DNA of 64,000 nt from Streptomyces sp. AC550_RSS872 (GCF_019049285.1 NZ_JAGMUL010000026.1:422634-486633); one strand, 5' to 3'; counted from the stretch's first letter, positions 8,817 to 16,761 are shown. Notes: generated from the sequence alone by a model not told the origin. Numbers and translations are program-made.

Positions 8817-9577
8817 GTGCCGTCATGGTGGACGTCCACGGCGTCCACAAGAGCTTCGGCCCGCTGGAAGTGCTGCGCGGCGTCGACCTTCGGGTCCGCG
8901 CCGGCGAGGTCACCGTGATCCTCGGCCCCTCCGGCTCCGGCAAGTCCACGCTGCTGCGCACCATCAACCACCTGGAGAAGGTGAGCCGCGGCTGGGTCAG
9001 CATCGACGGCGAACTCATCGGCTACCGCCGCTCCGGGAACAAGCTCCACGAGCTGAAGGAGAAGGACGTTCTCAAACAGCGGACGAACATCGGGTTCGTC
9101 TTCCAGAACTTCCACCTCTTCCCGCATCTGACCGTGCTGGAGAACCTCGTCGAGGCCCCCGTCTCCGCGCTGCGCCGCCCGCGCAAGGAGGCGGAGGACA
9201 CCGCCCGCCGGCTCCTCGACCGGGTCGGCCTCGCCGACAAGTCGGACGCCTACCCGCGCCGGCTGTCCGGCGGCCAGCAGCAGCGTGTCGCCATCGCCCG
9301 CGCGCTCGCCCTGGAACCGAAGGTGCTGCTCTTCGACGAGCCGACCTCGGCCCTCGACCCGGAACTCGTCGGCGAAGTCCTCGACGTCATCAAGGACCTG
9401 GCCGGCACCGGCACCACCATGATCGTCGTCACCCACGAGATCGGCTTCGCCCGCGAGGTCGCGGACACCGTGGTGTTCATGGACGGCGGCGTGGTCGTGG
9501 AACAGGGCCCGCCCACGGCCGTCCTGGACCACCCACGCCAGGAACGGACCCGCGCCTTCCTCTCCAAGGTCCTCTGA
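8813..9577 (+). CDS. Amino-acid-type ABC transporter ATP-binding protein
   Basis: 254 aa with all core motifs: Walker [10 protein letters not shown] (about 43-51), Q-loop FVFQNFHLF, signature LSGGQQQR (about 148-155), Walker [13 protein letters not shown] and switch VTHEIGF. This is the GlnQ/HisP class that partners SBP_bac_3 and HisM proteins. It is coupled to the upstream permease by overlap. It is the only complete ATPase in this half of the island and so must energise both permeases, unless another lies elsewhere in the genome. Confidence 0.95.
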   Translation: MSAVMVDVHGVHKSFGPLEVLRGVDLRVRAGEVTVILGPSGSGKSTLLRTINHLEKVSRGWVSIDGELIGYRRSGNKLHELKEKDVLKQRTNIGFVFQNFHLFPHLTVLENLVEAPVSALRRPRKEAEDTARRLLDRVGLADKSDAYPRRLSGGQQQRVAIARALALEPKVLLFDEPTSALDPELVGEVLDVIKDLAGTGTTMIVVTHEIGFAREVADTVVFMDGGVVVEQGPPTAVLDHPRQERTRAFLSKVL

Positions 9578-9626
9578 CCCACCCTCAGCCACCGTCACCC
9601 CGGTCCGCCACGCAAGGAGAACGACC

Positions 9627-10613
9627 GTGTCCACCAGCCTCGCCCGTCGCCGTACCACCGCAGCCGTCCTGGGACTCGCCTGCGCCCTCGTCCTCTCCGC
9701 CTGCGCCAATCCCACCGACGGCGGCACCACCGAGGTCGCGGCCACGTCGGGCACCAAGACGAAGATCAACCTCAGTCCCGACCAGGACCGCGTCACCACC
9801 GACAAGGTCGACTCCATAGCCGCCGAGGTCCCGGAGGCGATCCGCAAGAGAGGCACGCTGGAGATCGTCGGCTCGTCCGGCTCCGCCGCGCCGCTCACCT
9901 TCTACGCCACCGACAACAAGACCGTCATCGGCGTCGAACCCGACCTCGCCCACCTGGTCGCCGACGTCCTCGGGCTCAAGGCGGACATCAACACGGTGTC
10001 CTGGGAGAACATCTTCGTCGGCCTCGACAGCGCCAAGTACGACGTCGGCTTCAGCAACATCACCGTCACCGAGGAGCGCAAGGAGAAGTACGACTTCGCC
10101 ACCTACCGCGAGGACAACCTGGGCTTCGAGGCCAGGAAGGGCAGCGGCCTGAAGGTCACCGGCCCCGCGGACGTGGCGGGCAGGACGGTCGCCGTGGGCA
10201 GCGGAACCAACCAGGAGAAGCTGCTCATCGAGTGGAGCAGGGAGAACGAGAAGGCCGGCCGCAAGCCGGTGGACATCAAGTACTACCAGAACGACAGCGA
10301 CACCTACCTCGCGCTCCAGTCCGGCCGGATCGACCTCTACCTCGGCCCCAACCCGACGGCCGCCTACCACGCGGCCGCCACCGGGAAGACGGAGGTCGTC
10401 GGCACCTACTCCGGCGCCGGTGCCACCCTCCAGGGCCTCATCGCCGCCACCACCAAGAAGGACAGCGGTCTGGTCAAGCCGCTCGCCGACGCCCTCGACC
10501 ACGTCATCGAGAACGGGACGTACGCGAAGGTCCTGGGGCGCTGGGGCCTGTCCGACGAGGCCGTGACCAAGTCCGGGATCAACCCGCCCGGCCTGCCCCG
10601 GACCGACAAGTAG
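9627..10613 (+). CDS. Amino-acid-type ABC transporter substrate-binding lipoprotein (second)
   Basis: 328 aa, GTG start with an AAGGAG ribosome site 7 nt upstream. The signal peptide ends with lipobox VLSAC (Cys25). SBP_bac_3 hallmarks: KRGTLEIVGSSGSAAPLTFYATDNKTVIGVEPDLAHLVADVLGL and FVGLDSAKYDVGFSNITVTEERKEKYDF. It differs substantially from the 6921 protein, so the two probably widen the ligand range of one transporter. It could be the natural partner of the divergent permease at 3707. Located 49 bp after the ATPase gene, probably same transcript. Confidence 0.9.
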   Translation: MSTSLARRRTTAAVLGLACALVLSACANPTDGGTTEVAATSGTKTKINLSPDQDRVTTDKVDSIAAEVPEAIRKRGTLEIVGSSGSAAPLTFYATDNKTVIGVEPDLAHLVADVLGLKADINTVSWENIFVGLDSAKYDVGFSNITVTEERKEKYDFATYREDNLGFEARKGSGLKVTGPADVAGRTVAVGSGTNQEKLLIEWSRENEKAGRKPVDIKYYQNDSDTYLALQSGRIDLYLGPNPTAAYHAAATGKTEVVGTYSGAGATLQGLIAATTKKDSGLVKPLADALDHVIENGTYAKVLGRWGLSDEAVTKSGINPPGLPRTDK

Positions 10614-10684
10614 CCGACCCGTCCGACAGGACACGGGGTCATGCCCCGCCAACTCCGCCTCCCGGTCTCCTGAAAGGTCCACCC

Positions 10685-11242
10685 ATGGCCACCGTCCTCT
10701 CCGTCTCCGGCAGCCCCTCCGCCGCCTCCCGCACCGCCCGTCTGCTGCGCCATCTGGACGACCGGCTCGCCGCCCAGGGCCACGACGTGATCCCGCTCGA
10801 CGTCCGCACCCTCCCGCCCGAGGCGCTGCTGCACGCCGACTTCCGGCATCCGGCGATCATCGAGGCCACCGCCCTGGTCGAGCGCGCGGACGGCATCGTC
10901 ATCGGCACCCCCGTCTACAAGGCCGCCTACTCCGGTCTGCTGAAGTCGTTGCTCGACCTGCTCCCGCAGTACGCGCTCGCGGGCAAGACCGTCCTGCCGC
11001 TGGCCACCGGCGGCACCACCGCCCATGTCCTGGCGATCGACTACGCCCTGCGCCCGGTCCTGAACTCCATGGGTCCCGCCCACATCACCCCGGGCTGGTT
11101 CACCCTCGACAAGGACATCACCGTGGGCGACGACGGCACATTGAGCGTCGCACCCGGCAGCGCCGAGGCGCTGGCCCAGGTCACCGACCAGTTCTCCCTC
11201 GCCCTCGGCGGCCGTCCGGCCCTGCTGGCGGCCGCCGGATGA
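10685..11242 (+). CDS. ssuE: NAD(P)H-dependent FMN reductase (SsuE-like)
   Basis: 185 aa, ATG with an upstream GAAAGG. Flavodoxin-like fold: VLSVSGSPSAASRTARLLRHL (FMN phosphate loop, GSPS at about 9-12), ADGIVIGTPVYKAAYSGLLKSLLDLLP (the conserved SsuE/MsuE TPVYKASY-like block) and KTVLPLATGGTTAHVLAIDYALRPVL. SsuE reduces FMN with NAD(P)H and passes FMNH2 to the SsuD-type monooxygenase. Both candidate clients (5285 and 11548) flank it. The usual tail is intact. Its stop overlaps the start of a small ORF. Confidence 0.9.
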   Translation: MATVLSVSGSPSAASRTARLLRHLDDRLAAQGHDVIPLDVRTLPPEALLHADFRHPAIIEATALVERADGIVIGTPVYKAAYSGLLKSLLDLLPQYALAGKTVLPLATGGTTAHVLAIDYALRPVLNSMGPAHITPGWFTLDKDITVGDDGTLSVAPGSAEALAQVTDQFSLALGGRPALLAAAG

Positions 11243-11439
11243 CCGAGAAGACCGTGATCGCCGGCCCGGCTGTCCGTACGGAGACACTCGCCGAGGACGC
11301 GCCGCTGATCCAGCGGTTCGGGGAACCGGTCGGCGCCCCACTCCCCGGGCCCGCACCGCCACGGGCGCGACGCCCGCACCCGCCCACGCGTCGCCTGGCC
11401 ACCACCCCTCAACCAAACCCTTCGCGCCGCCCCTGCTGA
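11239..11439 (+). CDS. Small unrecognised ORF coupled to the FMN reductase
   Basis: 66 codons starting with ATGA overlap on the reductase stop. The first 35 residues (MTEKTVIAGPAVRTETLAED...) look protein-like; the rest is Pro/Arg-rich low-complexity sequence suggestive of a frameshifted or decayed tail. No family recognised. It may be the 5' remnant of a gene once lying between the reductase and ssuD. The remaining 11440-11547 is non-coding apart from the GGAG site of ssuD; the ssuD frame is open back through it but lacks a better start. Confidence 0.35.
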   Translation: MTEKTVIAGPAVRTETLAEDAPLIQRFGEPVGAPLPGPAPPRARRPHPPTRRLATTPQPNPSRRPC

Positions 11440-11547
11440 TGGCACGACCCGGCCCGCTGGAAGGTCCAGCACACCGGCCGCCACGTGTTCAACGGCGCCC
11501 GCACCGGCACGCACTGCTGTGACGCACCACCTCGATCGGAGACCCCC

Positions 11548-12708
11548 ATGGCCCTCACCTTCCACTGGTTCCTGCCCACCAACGGCGACAGTCGCCACGT
11601 CGTCGGCGGTGGCCACGGCACCCCGGCCACGGCGTCGGGCCGCGACCGGCCGCCGACGGTCGCCTACCTCAGCCAGATCGCCCGCGCCGCAGAGGACCTG
11701 GGCTTCGTCGGCGCGCTCACCCCGACCGGCGCCTGGTGCGAGGACGCCTGGCTGACCACCGCGATGGTCAGCCGGCACACCGAGCGCCTGAAGTTCCTGG
11801 TCGCCTTCCGGCCCGGCTCCGTCTCACCCACCCTCGCCGCGCAGATGGCGTCCACCTTCCAACGGCAGAGTGGCGGACGGTTGTTGCTCAACGTGGTCAC
11901 GGGCGGCGAGAGCCACGAGCAGCGGGCCTACGGCGACTTCCTCGACAAGGACGGCCGTTACCGCCGGACCGGTGAATTCCTCCAGATCGTCCGGGGGTTG
12001 TGGGAGGGCAGGACCGTCGATCTGGTCGGCGAGCACCTCCAGGTCGAGGACGCCAAGCTGGCCCGGGTGCCCGACCCGGTCCCCGGGGTGTACTTCGGCG
12101 GCTCCTCGCCGATCGCCGGGGAGATCGCCGCCCGGCATGCCGACGTCTACCTCACCTGGGGCGAGCCGCCGGCGGCCGTCGCCGAGAAGATCGCCTGGAT
12201 CCGGGGGCTGGCCGAGAAGGAGGGCCGCAGCATCCGCTTCGGCATCCGTCTGCACGTCATCACCCGGGACACGAGCGAGCAGGCGTGGGCGGAGGCGCGG
12301 CGGTTGCTGGCCGGCTTCGACACGGAGACCGTACGGGCCGTCCAGGCCGGGCTCGCCCGCAGCGAGTCCGAGGGGCAGCAGCGGATGCTCGCCCTGCACG
12401 GCGGCAGCAGCGACGAGCTGGAGATCCACCCGAACCTCTGGGCCGGCATCGGGCTGGTGCGGGGCGGCGCGGGCACGGCGTTGGTCGGCAGTCATGACGA
12501 GGTGGCGGATCGGATCGCCGAGTACCACCGGCTGGGCATCGACGAGTTCGTGCTCTCGGGGTACCCGCACTTGGAGGAGGCGTACTGGTTCGGCGAGGGC
12601 GTGTTGCCGCGGCTGGAGGCCCGAGGGCTGTGGACACATCCCTTCCCGGGTGCGCCGGCCGCAGCGGCCGCGGCACAGATCCCGCTCGTCGACGCCGGGA
12701 GCCGGTGA
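11548..12708 (+). CDS. ssuD: FMNH2-dependent alkanesulfonate monooxygenase
   Basis: 386 aa, the usual SsuD length. Diagnostic blocks: LTFHWFLPTNGDSRHVVGG, the RPGSVSPTLAAQMASTFQRQSGGRLLLNVVTGGE stretch, FLDKDGRYRRTGEFLQIVRGLW, YFGGSSPIAGEIAARHADVYLTWGEPP and the C-terminal GIDEFVLSGYPHLEEAYWFGEGVLP. The enzyme cleaves C2 and longer alkanesulfonates to aldehyde and sulfite using FMNH2 from an SsuE reductase. The chosen ATG follows a GGAG site; the open frame to 11485 adds residues unlike SsuD. It likely ends the operon begun at 4974; an Rrf2-type operator follows for the next gene. Confidence 0.93.
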   Translation: MALTFHWFLPTNGDSRHVVGGGHGTPATASGRDRPPTVAYLSQIARAAEDLGFVGALTPTGAWCEDAWLTTAMVSRHTERLKFLVAFRPGSVSPTLAAQMASTFQRQSGGRLLLNVVTGGESHEQRAYGDFLDKDGRYRRTGEFLQIVRGLWEGRTVDLVGEHLQVEDAKLARVPDPVPGVYFGGSSPIAGEIAARHADVYLTWGEPPAAVAEKIAWIRGLAEKEGRSIRFGIRLHVITRDTSEQAWAEARRLLAGFDTETVRAVQAGLARSESEGQQRMLALHGGSSDELEIHPNLWAGIGLVRGGAGTALVGSHDEVADRIAEYHRLGIDEFVLSGYPHLEEAYWFGEGVLPRLEARGLWTHPFPGAPAAAAAAQIPLVDAGSR

Positions 12709-12786
12709 CGTCCGGAGCGCCGGAGACGGCGGACCGCCCTCGTGAACTGGCCGGTCGGGGGCGGGAATCGGCCACGCCGCCGCGCA

Positions 12787-12818
12787 TTCCCTAGATTTCC
12801 TATCGAATTACTAGGGAA
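12787..12818. promoter_or_regulatory. Palindromic Rrf2-type operator ahead of the SfnB-like gene
   Basis: TTCCCTAG (12787-12794) and CTAGGGAA (12811-12818) form perfect inverted arms 16 bp apart, with a further TTCCTA and GAATTACTAGGGAA in between. The right half aligns with the 14710-14737 site (CTAnnGAATTnnTAGGGAA in both). It sits 40 bp before the SfnB-like start, where it would cover a promoter. Rrf2 regulators of sulfur genes (CymR type) bind related TAGGAATT-rich palindromes; binding here is inferred. Confidence 0.6.
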
Positions 12819-12857
12819 GTGTTGACCCTCGTCGGTGGAGCGAGTGAGGATGACGCC

Positions 12858-14135
12858 ATGACGATCGCTCCCACGGCCCCGGCCGCTCCGTTCGGCGACC
12901 CCGAGCGGGGCGCGGCTGTGCCGTCCGCGGACGCGACTCCATGGGAGGCGGGACCGGACGACTGGCGGCACATCGCGCGTGAGCTGGCCGACGACCTGGC
13001 AACGGACGCGGTCGAGCGCGAGCAGGCCGGCAAGCCCCCGCTCGACGAGGTCGCCCGGCTGCGGGAATCGGGGCTGCTGACCCTGCTCGTACCGGCCGAG
13101 CGCGGCGGCGGGGGAGCGGACTGGCGCACGGCCTACGCCGTCGTCCGGACCGTCGCGGCCGCCGACGGGGCGGTCGGTCATCTGCTGGGCAGCCACTACT
13201 TCCTGTCCTACTGCGCCCGGTTCTTCGGCGGACCCGACCGCGCCGCACGCGTCGAGCGGGCCTCCGCGGCGGGACAGTGGTACTGGGGCGGCGGCATCGC
13301 CTCGCAGGAACCGCCGCTCATGCTGACCCCCACGGCCAACGGCTATCTGCTGGACGGCCATCAGCGCCACGGCTCCGGCGTCGGCGTCGCCGACCGCCTC
13401 CTGGTCCGCGCCGCCGTGCCCGGCACCGGCGAGCCCCTCGCCGTCCTCGTCGACCCCGCCCACCCGGGCCTGGTCAACGGCAGTGCCGGCGACACCTTCG
13501 GCCGACGACTTGCGGCCGCCGGGGGCGTGGCCTTCGACGCCGTACCGGTCGCGCACGACGACGTGCTCGGCTCCCTCTCCGCCGACGACGGCGCCCTGTC
13601 ACCCTTCGCCGGCCTCGCCGCGCCGACCGCACGGCTGGTCTCCGCCCAGTTCTGTCTCGGCGTCGCCGAGGGCCTGCTCGGCGAAGTCCGCGAGCACGGA
13701 CGGACGGTGAAGTCGTCGTGGGAGCCGTTCCCCCCGCAGCCGTGGCAGGGGCCCGCGCCGCAGGATCCGTACGTGCTGACGGCCTACGGCGAACTCGCCG
13801 TCTCCGCGCATGCCGCGTCCGCCCTCGCCGACCAGGCGGTGGCGGCCCTGACCCGGGGCCTGGCCCGGGGCGAGGACCTCGACGACGAGGAGTGTGCGCG
13901 GATCGCCGTCCTCGCGAGCGCGGCCGAGGCCGCCGCCGCCCGGGCCGCGCAGGACATCACCACCCGCGCCCTGGACGCCGTGGGCGCACCCGCCGCCTTC
14001 GCCCGGCACGGCCTGGACCGCTTCTGGCGCGACACCCGCACCCACACCCTGCGCGAACCGGTCGCCCACCGGTTGCGCGAGGTCGGGGACTACTTCCTCA
14101 ACGGCGCGCACCCTCCCTTCAGCCTGCCCGCCTGA
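12858..14135 (+). CDS. SfnB/DszC-like acyl-CoA-dehydrogenase-fold monooxygenase
   Basis: 425 aa from ATG 12858 (GAGGA 8 nt upstream; a GTG at 12819 is in frame but has no ribosome site and lies against the operator). Fold marks: N-terminal helical LRESGLLTLLVPAERGGGGADWRTAYAVVRTVAAADGAVGHLLGSHY, middle beta-domain GYLLDGHQRHGSGVGVADRLLVRA, and C-terminal helices with QDITTRALDAVGAPAAFARHGLDRFWRDTRTHTLREPVAHRLREVGDYFLNG. This matches FMN-dependent sulfur-acquisition flavoproteins (SfnB, DszC), which use reduced flavin rather than dehydrogenating an acyl-CoA. The catalytic base of true acyl-CoA dehydrogenases was not seen. Monocistronic between its own operator and the Rrf2 gene. Confidence 0.82.
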   Translation: MTIAPTAPAAPFGDPERGAAVPSADATPWEAGPDDWRHIARELADDLATDAVEREQAGKPPLDEVARLRESGLLTLLVPAERGGGGADWRTAYAVVRTVAAADGAVGHLLGSHYFLSYCARFFGGPDRAARVERASAAGQWYWGGGIASQEPPLMLTPTANGYLLDGHQRHGSGVGVADRLLVRAAVPGTGEPLAVLVDPAHPGLVNGSAGDTFGRRLAAAGGVAFDAVPVAHDDVLGSLSADDGALSPFAGLAAPTARLVSAQFCLGVAEGLLGEVREHGRTVKSSWEPFPPQPWQGPAPQDPYVLTAYGELAVSAHAASALADQAVAALTRGLARGEDLDDEECARIAVLASAAEAAAARAAQDITTRALDAVGAPAAFARHGLDRFWRDTRTHTLREPVAHRLREVGDYFLNGAHPPFSLPA

Positions 14136-14175
14136 CCGGGGGGACCGGCCGGTGGGGACGGGCGCGGCGGTGATG

Positions 14176-14181
14176 GATAAT
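14176..14181 (+). promoter_or_regulatory. Extended -10 of a probable leaderless rrf2 transcript
   Basis: The stretch TGATGGATAATCTCAGCATG contains GATAAT with an upstream TGATG, close to an extended -10. The ATG of the regulator begins 7 nt after the hexamer, so the transcription start would coincide with the start codon. A clear -35 is not seen. Confidence 0.45.
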
Positions 14182-14187
14182 CTCAGC

Positions 14188-14646
14188 ATGCGGATCTCGG
14201 CGAGGGCGGATTATGCGGTGCGGGCGGCATTGGAGCTGGCCGCGGCAGGAGAGGACACCTCACTCAAGGCCGAAGCGATCGCCGAGGCGCAGGGCATCCC
14301 GCACAAGTTCCTCGAGGGCATCCTCGGCGACCTGCGTCGCGGTGGCCTCGTGGTCAGCCAGCGCGGCGGCAAGGGCGGCTACCGGCTGGCCCGGCCCGCC
14401 GACTCGATCCCCATCGCGGACGTGATCCGGGTGGCGGACGGCCCCCTCGTCTCGGTGCGCGGCGTACGCCCGCCGGACCTCTCCTACATCGGCCCCGCGG
14501 AATCCCTGCTGCCGCTGTGGATCGCCGTACGCGCCAACGTCCGCAAGATCCTCGGCGAGGTCACCCTGGCGCACGTGGCCGCGGCCAAACTCCCCGACGA
14601 AGTGCTGAGCCTCGCGGACGACCCCGAGGCGTGGACGAATCCCTGA
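14188..14646 (+). CDS. Rrf2 family transcriptional repressor, cysteine-free (CymR-like)
   Basis: 152 aa starting at MRISARADYAVRAALELA, the canonical Rrf2 beginning; an ATG at 14173 would add five residues but overlaps the -10. The winged-helix reads AEAIAEAQGIPHKFLEGILGDLRRGGLVVSQRGGKGGYRLARPADSI. There is no cysteine anywhere, so it cannot ligate an Fe-S cluster like IscR, NsrR or RirA. It resembles CymR-type sulfur repressors, which sense cysteine supply through a partner protein. Its location between two genes bearing CTAG/TAGGGAA operators makes it the obvious owner of those sites. Possibly autoregulated, though no operator was seen in its own promoter. Confidence 0.9.
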   Translation: MRISARADYAVRAALELAAAGEDTSLKAEAIAEAQGIPHKFLEGILGDLRRGGLVVSQRGGKGGYRLARPADSIPIADVIRVADGPLVSVRGVRPPDLSYIGPAESLLPLWIAVRANVRKILGEVTLAHVAAAKLPDEVLSLADDPEAWTNP

Positions 14647-14709
14647 CCGGCGTCTCGCTGCTCGGCGGCCCCCTTGACGTGGCTCGGATGTGGCCCGACA
14701 CTCCACTCA

Positions 14710-14737
14710 GGGAATCCTAGTGAATTGGTAGGGAACC
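14710..14737. promoter_or_regulatory. Rrf2-type operator abutting the third leader peptide
   Basis: GGGAATCCTAGTG followed by AATTGGTAGGGAACC. The core CTAGTGAATTGGTAGGGAA aligns position by position with CTATCGAATTACTAGGGAA at 12800-12818. It ends at the base before the leader-peptide ATG (14738), so a bound repressor would cover the transcription start. Confidence 0.6.
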
Positions 14738-14893
14738 ATGGGCCGCACCGCGCTGGACCTCGGTAGTGACGCGGTCCGCGTCGCCGCCCGGCCGCTGCCC
14801 CTACTGACGTCCCGCCGCCACATCGATCTCGTGCGTGTGTGCAGCGCGGCGAGTTCCCCGCACGGTGAGGGCGGCACGCCCGTCCGCGTCTGA
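14738..14893 (+). CDS. Putative sulfur-responsive leader peptide (51 aa or shorter)
   Basis: The ORF from ATG 14738 contains LLTSRRHIDLVRVCSAASS, matching the leader-peptide core seen at 1561 (LLTSRRHIDFGRTSSAIC), but the Cys is displaced one position earlier than usual and the ORF continues 16 codons past the core. The first 22 codons may be untranslated if a later start is used. It precedes the Xi-class GST-like gene by 104 bp. Its 5' end touches an Rrf2-type operator, so repression and attenuation would act on one transcript. Confidence 0.7.
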   Translation: MGRTALDLGSDAVRVAARPLPLLTSRRHIDLVRVCSAASSPHGEGGTPVRV

Positions 14894-14997
14894 ACTCACC
14901 CTCACCCTCACGCTCAGCTGCCGCATCCCGGCCGCGCCGAAGCCGCCGCGCGCCCAAGCCGTCGTGTGCCCATGACCGAGCACCCCCAGGGAGACGC

Positions 14998-15831
14998 ATG
15001 TCCGCCCCAGCCCCGACCGCCGTGCCGTCCTTCCGCAGCAGGATCGGCTGCGACGCGCGCAGCGGCTACTACGCCGCACCCCGCCGCTACCGCCTCCACC
15101 TCTCGCTCTCGTGCCCGCACTGTCTGCGGATCGCCGTCACGCACAGCCTCCTCGGCCTCCACGACACCGTCCCGGTGACGCTCCTGCCCGCGGTTCCCGA
15201 CGCCGAGGACGGCGGGCATCTTCAGCTGCGCCCGCTGTACGAGGCCAGTTCGCACCAGCACCCCGGCCCGGCCGTCGCACCGGTGCTCAGCGACGCCTGG
15301 ACCGGAACGATCGTCAGCACCCACGCCCCCGACATCCTGCGGGACCTGGCCCGCAGGTTCGGCGGCCGTGGCCCGGACCTCTTCCCCCGTGGCGCCGAGG
15401 ATGCCATGGACGTCATCACCCGCCTCTGCGAGCAGGACATCTCCGGGGCGGCGCAGCGCGCCGGAGAGCCGCACGGCGACGCGACCGCACGCGACGCCGC
15501 GCTGGCCACACTCCTGCACGCACTGGACGAACTGGACCGACGGCTCGCCACCCAGGAGTACGTGCTCGGCACCCGACTGACCCACGCCGACGTCGAGTTG
15601 TGGGTCACGCTGGTCCAGCTGGACACCGTGCACCGCCATCACCTCTGCGCCGCCGCCGTGCACCGCGTCACCGGCCACCCGCACCTGTGGGCCTACGCGC
15701 GCAGGCTGGCCGCCCACCCCGCCTTCGGTTCCCACCTGGACCTGGACGCCATCGCCCGCAGGCACCACGCCCACTGCCGTGGCCAGGAGGCCGCCGGCGC
15801 CGCGGTGCCGATCGTCGACTGGACGACGTGA
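14998..15831 (+). CDS. Xi-class GST / glutathionyl-hydroquinone reductase-like protein
   Basis: 277 aa, ATG after an AGGGAGACGC ribosome region. The thioredoxin-like N-domain carries LHLSLSCPHCLRIAV (Cys39 and Cys42), where family members have CPWAHR, so the wall residue is a second cysteine giving a CxxC pair. SDAWTGTIVSTHAPDILRDLARRF is the conserved GHR substrate-loop equivalent. The helical C-domain includes LDRRLATQEYVLGTRLTHADVELWVTLVQLDTVHRHH, the usual YqjG/ECM4-type ending. Known relatives reduce glutathionyl-quinone thioethers; since actinomycetes use mycothiol, the thiol partner may differ. A leader peptide and Rrf2-type operator tie it to sulfur status. Confidence 0.8.
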   Translation: MSAPAPTAVPSFRSRIGCDARSGYYAAPRRYRLHLSLSCPHCLRIAVTHSLLGLHDTVPVTLLPAVPDAEDGGHLQLRPLYEASSHQHPGPAVAPVLSDAWTGTIVSTHAPDILRDLARRFGGRGPDLFPRGAEDAMDVITRLCEQDISGAAQRAGEPHGDATARDAALATLLHALDELDRRLATQEYVLGTRLTHADVELWVTLVQLDTVHRHHLCAAAVHRVTGHPHLWAYARRLAAHPAFGSHLDLDAIARRHHAHCRGQEAAGAAVPIVDWTT

Positions 15832-15843
15832 TCCCCGGAATCC

Positions 15844-16635
15844 TCAGCCGGCCGGCTTCTCCCACACCGACACGTGCTTGCGGCTCTCGCCGGTGAACGG
15901 CTCGCGCGTCCAGCTCTCCCACCGGTCGCGCAGCCGGAGGCCGGCCAGCCGGGCCATCAGGTCCAGCTCGGCCGGCCACACGTACCGGAACGGGATCGAC
16001 GAGTGCTGAGCGCGGCCGTCGACGATGGTGACGTAGTGGGAACTCATCGCCTGGGTGGCGGGGTCGTAGGTGTCGAACGCCCAGTGTGTGTCGCTGATGT
16101 GGAACGGTACGGCGCCCTGCCCGGGCGGCAGCCGACGCAGCTCGGGCACCCCCACCTCGACCACGAAGCAGCCGCCGGGCCGCAGATGGGCGGCGGCGTT
16201 GCGGAAGCAGTCGACCTGGGCGTCCTGGGTCGTCAGGTTGTTGATCGTGTTGAAGACGAGGTAGGCCAACGCGAACTCGCCCGTCACCCGGGTCGTCGCG
16301 AAGTCCCCGATCGTCACGCCGACGGCAGCGCCGCCGGGCTTGGCGCGCAGCCGTTTCACCATCGCGCGGGACAGGTCGATGCCGTGCACCGGCACGCCCC
16401 GGCCGGCCAGCGGCAGCGCGATCCGGCCGGTGCCGACGCCGAATTCGAGCGCCGCGCCGTCGCCGGCGAGCCCGGCCAGCAGGTCGACCGCGGGGTCCAC
16501 CGCGTCGGGGCGGGACATGTCCGCCGTGTCGTCGTCGTAGTCGGCCGCGATGTTCTCGCCGAAGTAGCCGTCATCCGTGGAGCCGTCGTCATCGGTCACG
16601 CCGGGACCGTACTCCCGGCCGGCCTGCCCAGGCAT
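15844..16635 (-). CDS. Class I SAM-dependent methyltransferase
   Basis: 263 aa, convergent with the GST-like gene (12 bp between stops). The SAM-binding glycine loop reads LEFGVGTGRIALPLAGRG, followed by the acidic residue in VHGIDLSRAMVKRL and motif IV region FALAYLVFNTINNL. This is a methyltransferase type 11/25-like fold with a C-terminal beta segment (SSHYVTIVDGRAQHSSIPFRYVWPAELD). The target is unknown. A GTG at 16599 (VTDDDGST) is an alternative start and would drop 12 residues. No link with the sulfur genes is visible beyond adjacency. Confidence 0.85.
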   Translation of the reverse strand: MPGQAGREYGPGVTDDDGSTDDGYFGENIAADYDDDTADMSRPDAVDPAVDLLAGLAGDGAALEFGVGTGRIALPLAGRGVPVHGIDLSRAMVKRLRAKPGGAAVGVTIGDFATTRVTGEFALAYLVFNTINNLTTQDAQVDCFRNAAAHLRPGGCFVVEVGVPELRRLPPGQGAVPFHISDTHWAFDTYDPATQAMSSHYVTIVDGRAQHSSIPFRYVWPAELDLMARLAGLRLRDRWESWTREPFTGESRKHVSVWEKPAG

Positions 16636-16761
16636 CCCGATTTCCGCGCGCGGGACCGGAATCGGGTGCTGGCACCACCGTGACCGGGGGGCTGGGACGA
16701 CTGTGCTCGCCGTCTTCGCGCCCTAGTTTCGTGACCGACGGAAGAGAGGCGAGGAGACGTG

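Noticed and set aside
16715-16735. CCCTAGTTTCGTGACC upstream of the berberine-bridge gene as another Rrf2 operator
   Set aside because: Only a half-site matches (CCTAG) with no TAGGGAA arm; too weak.
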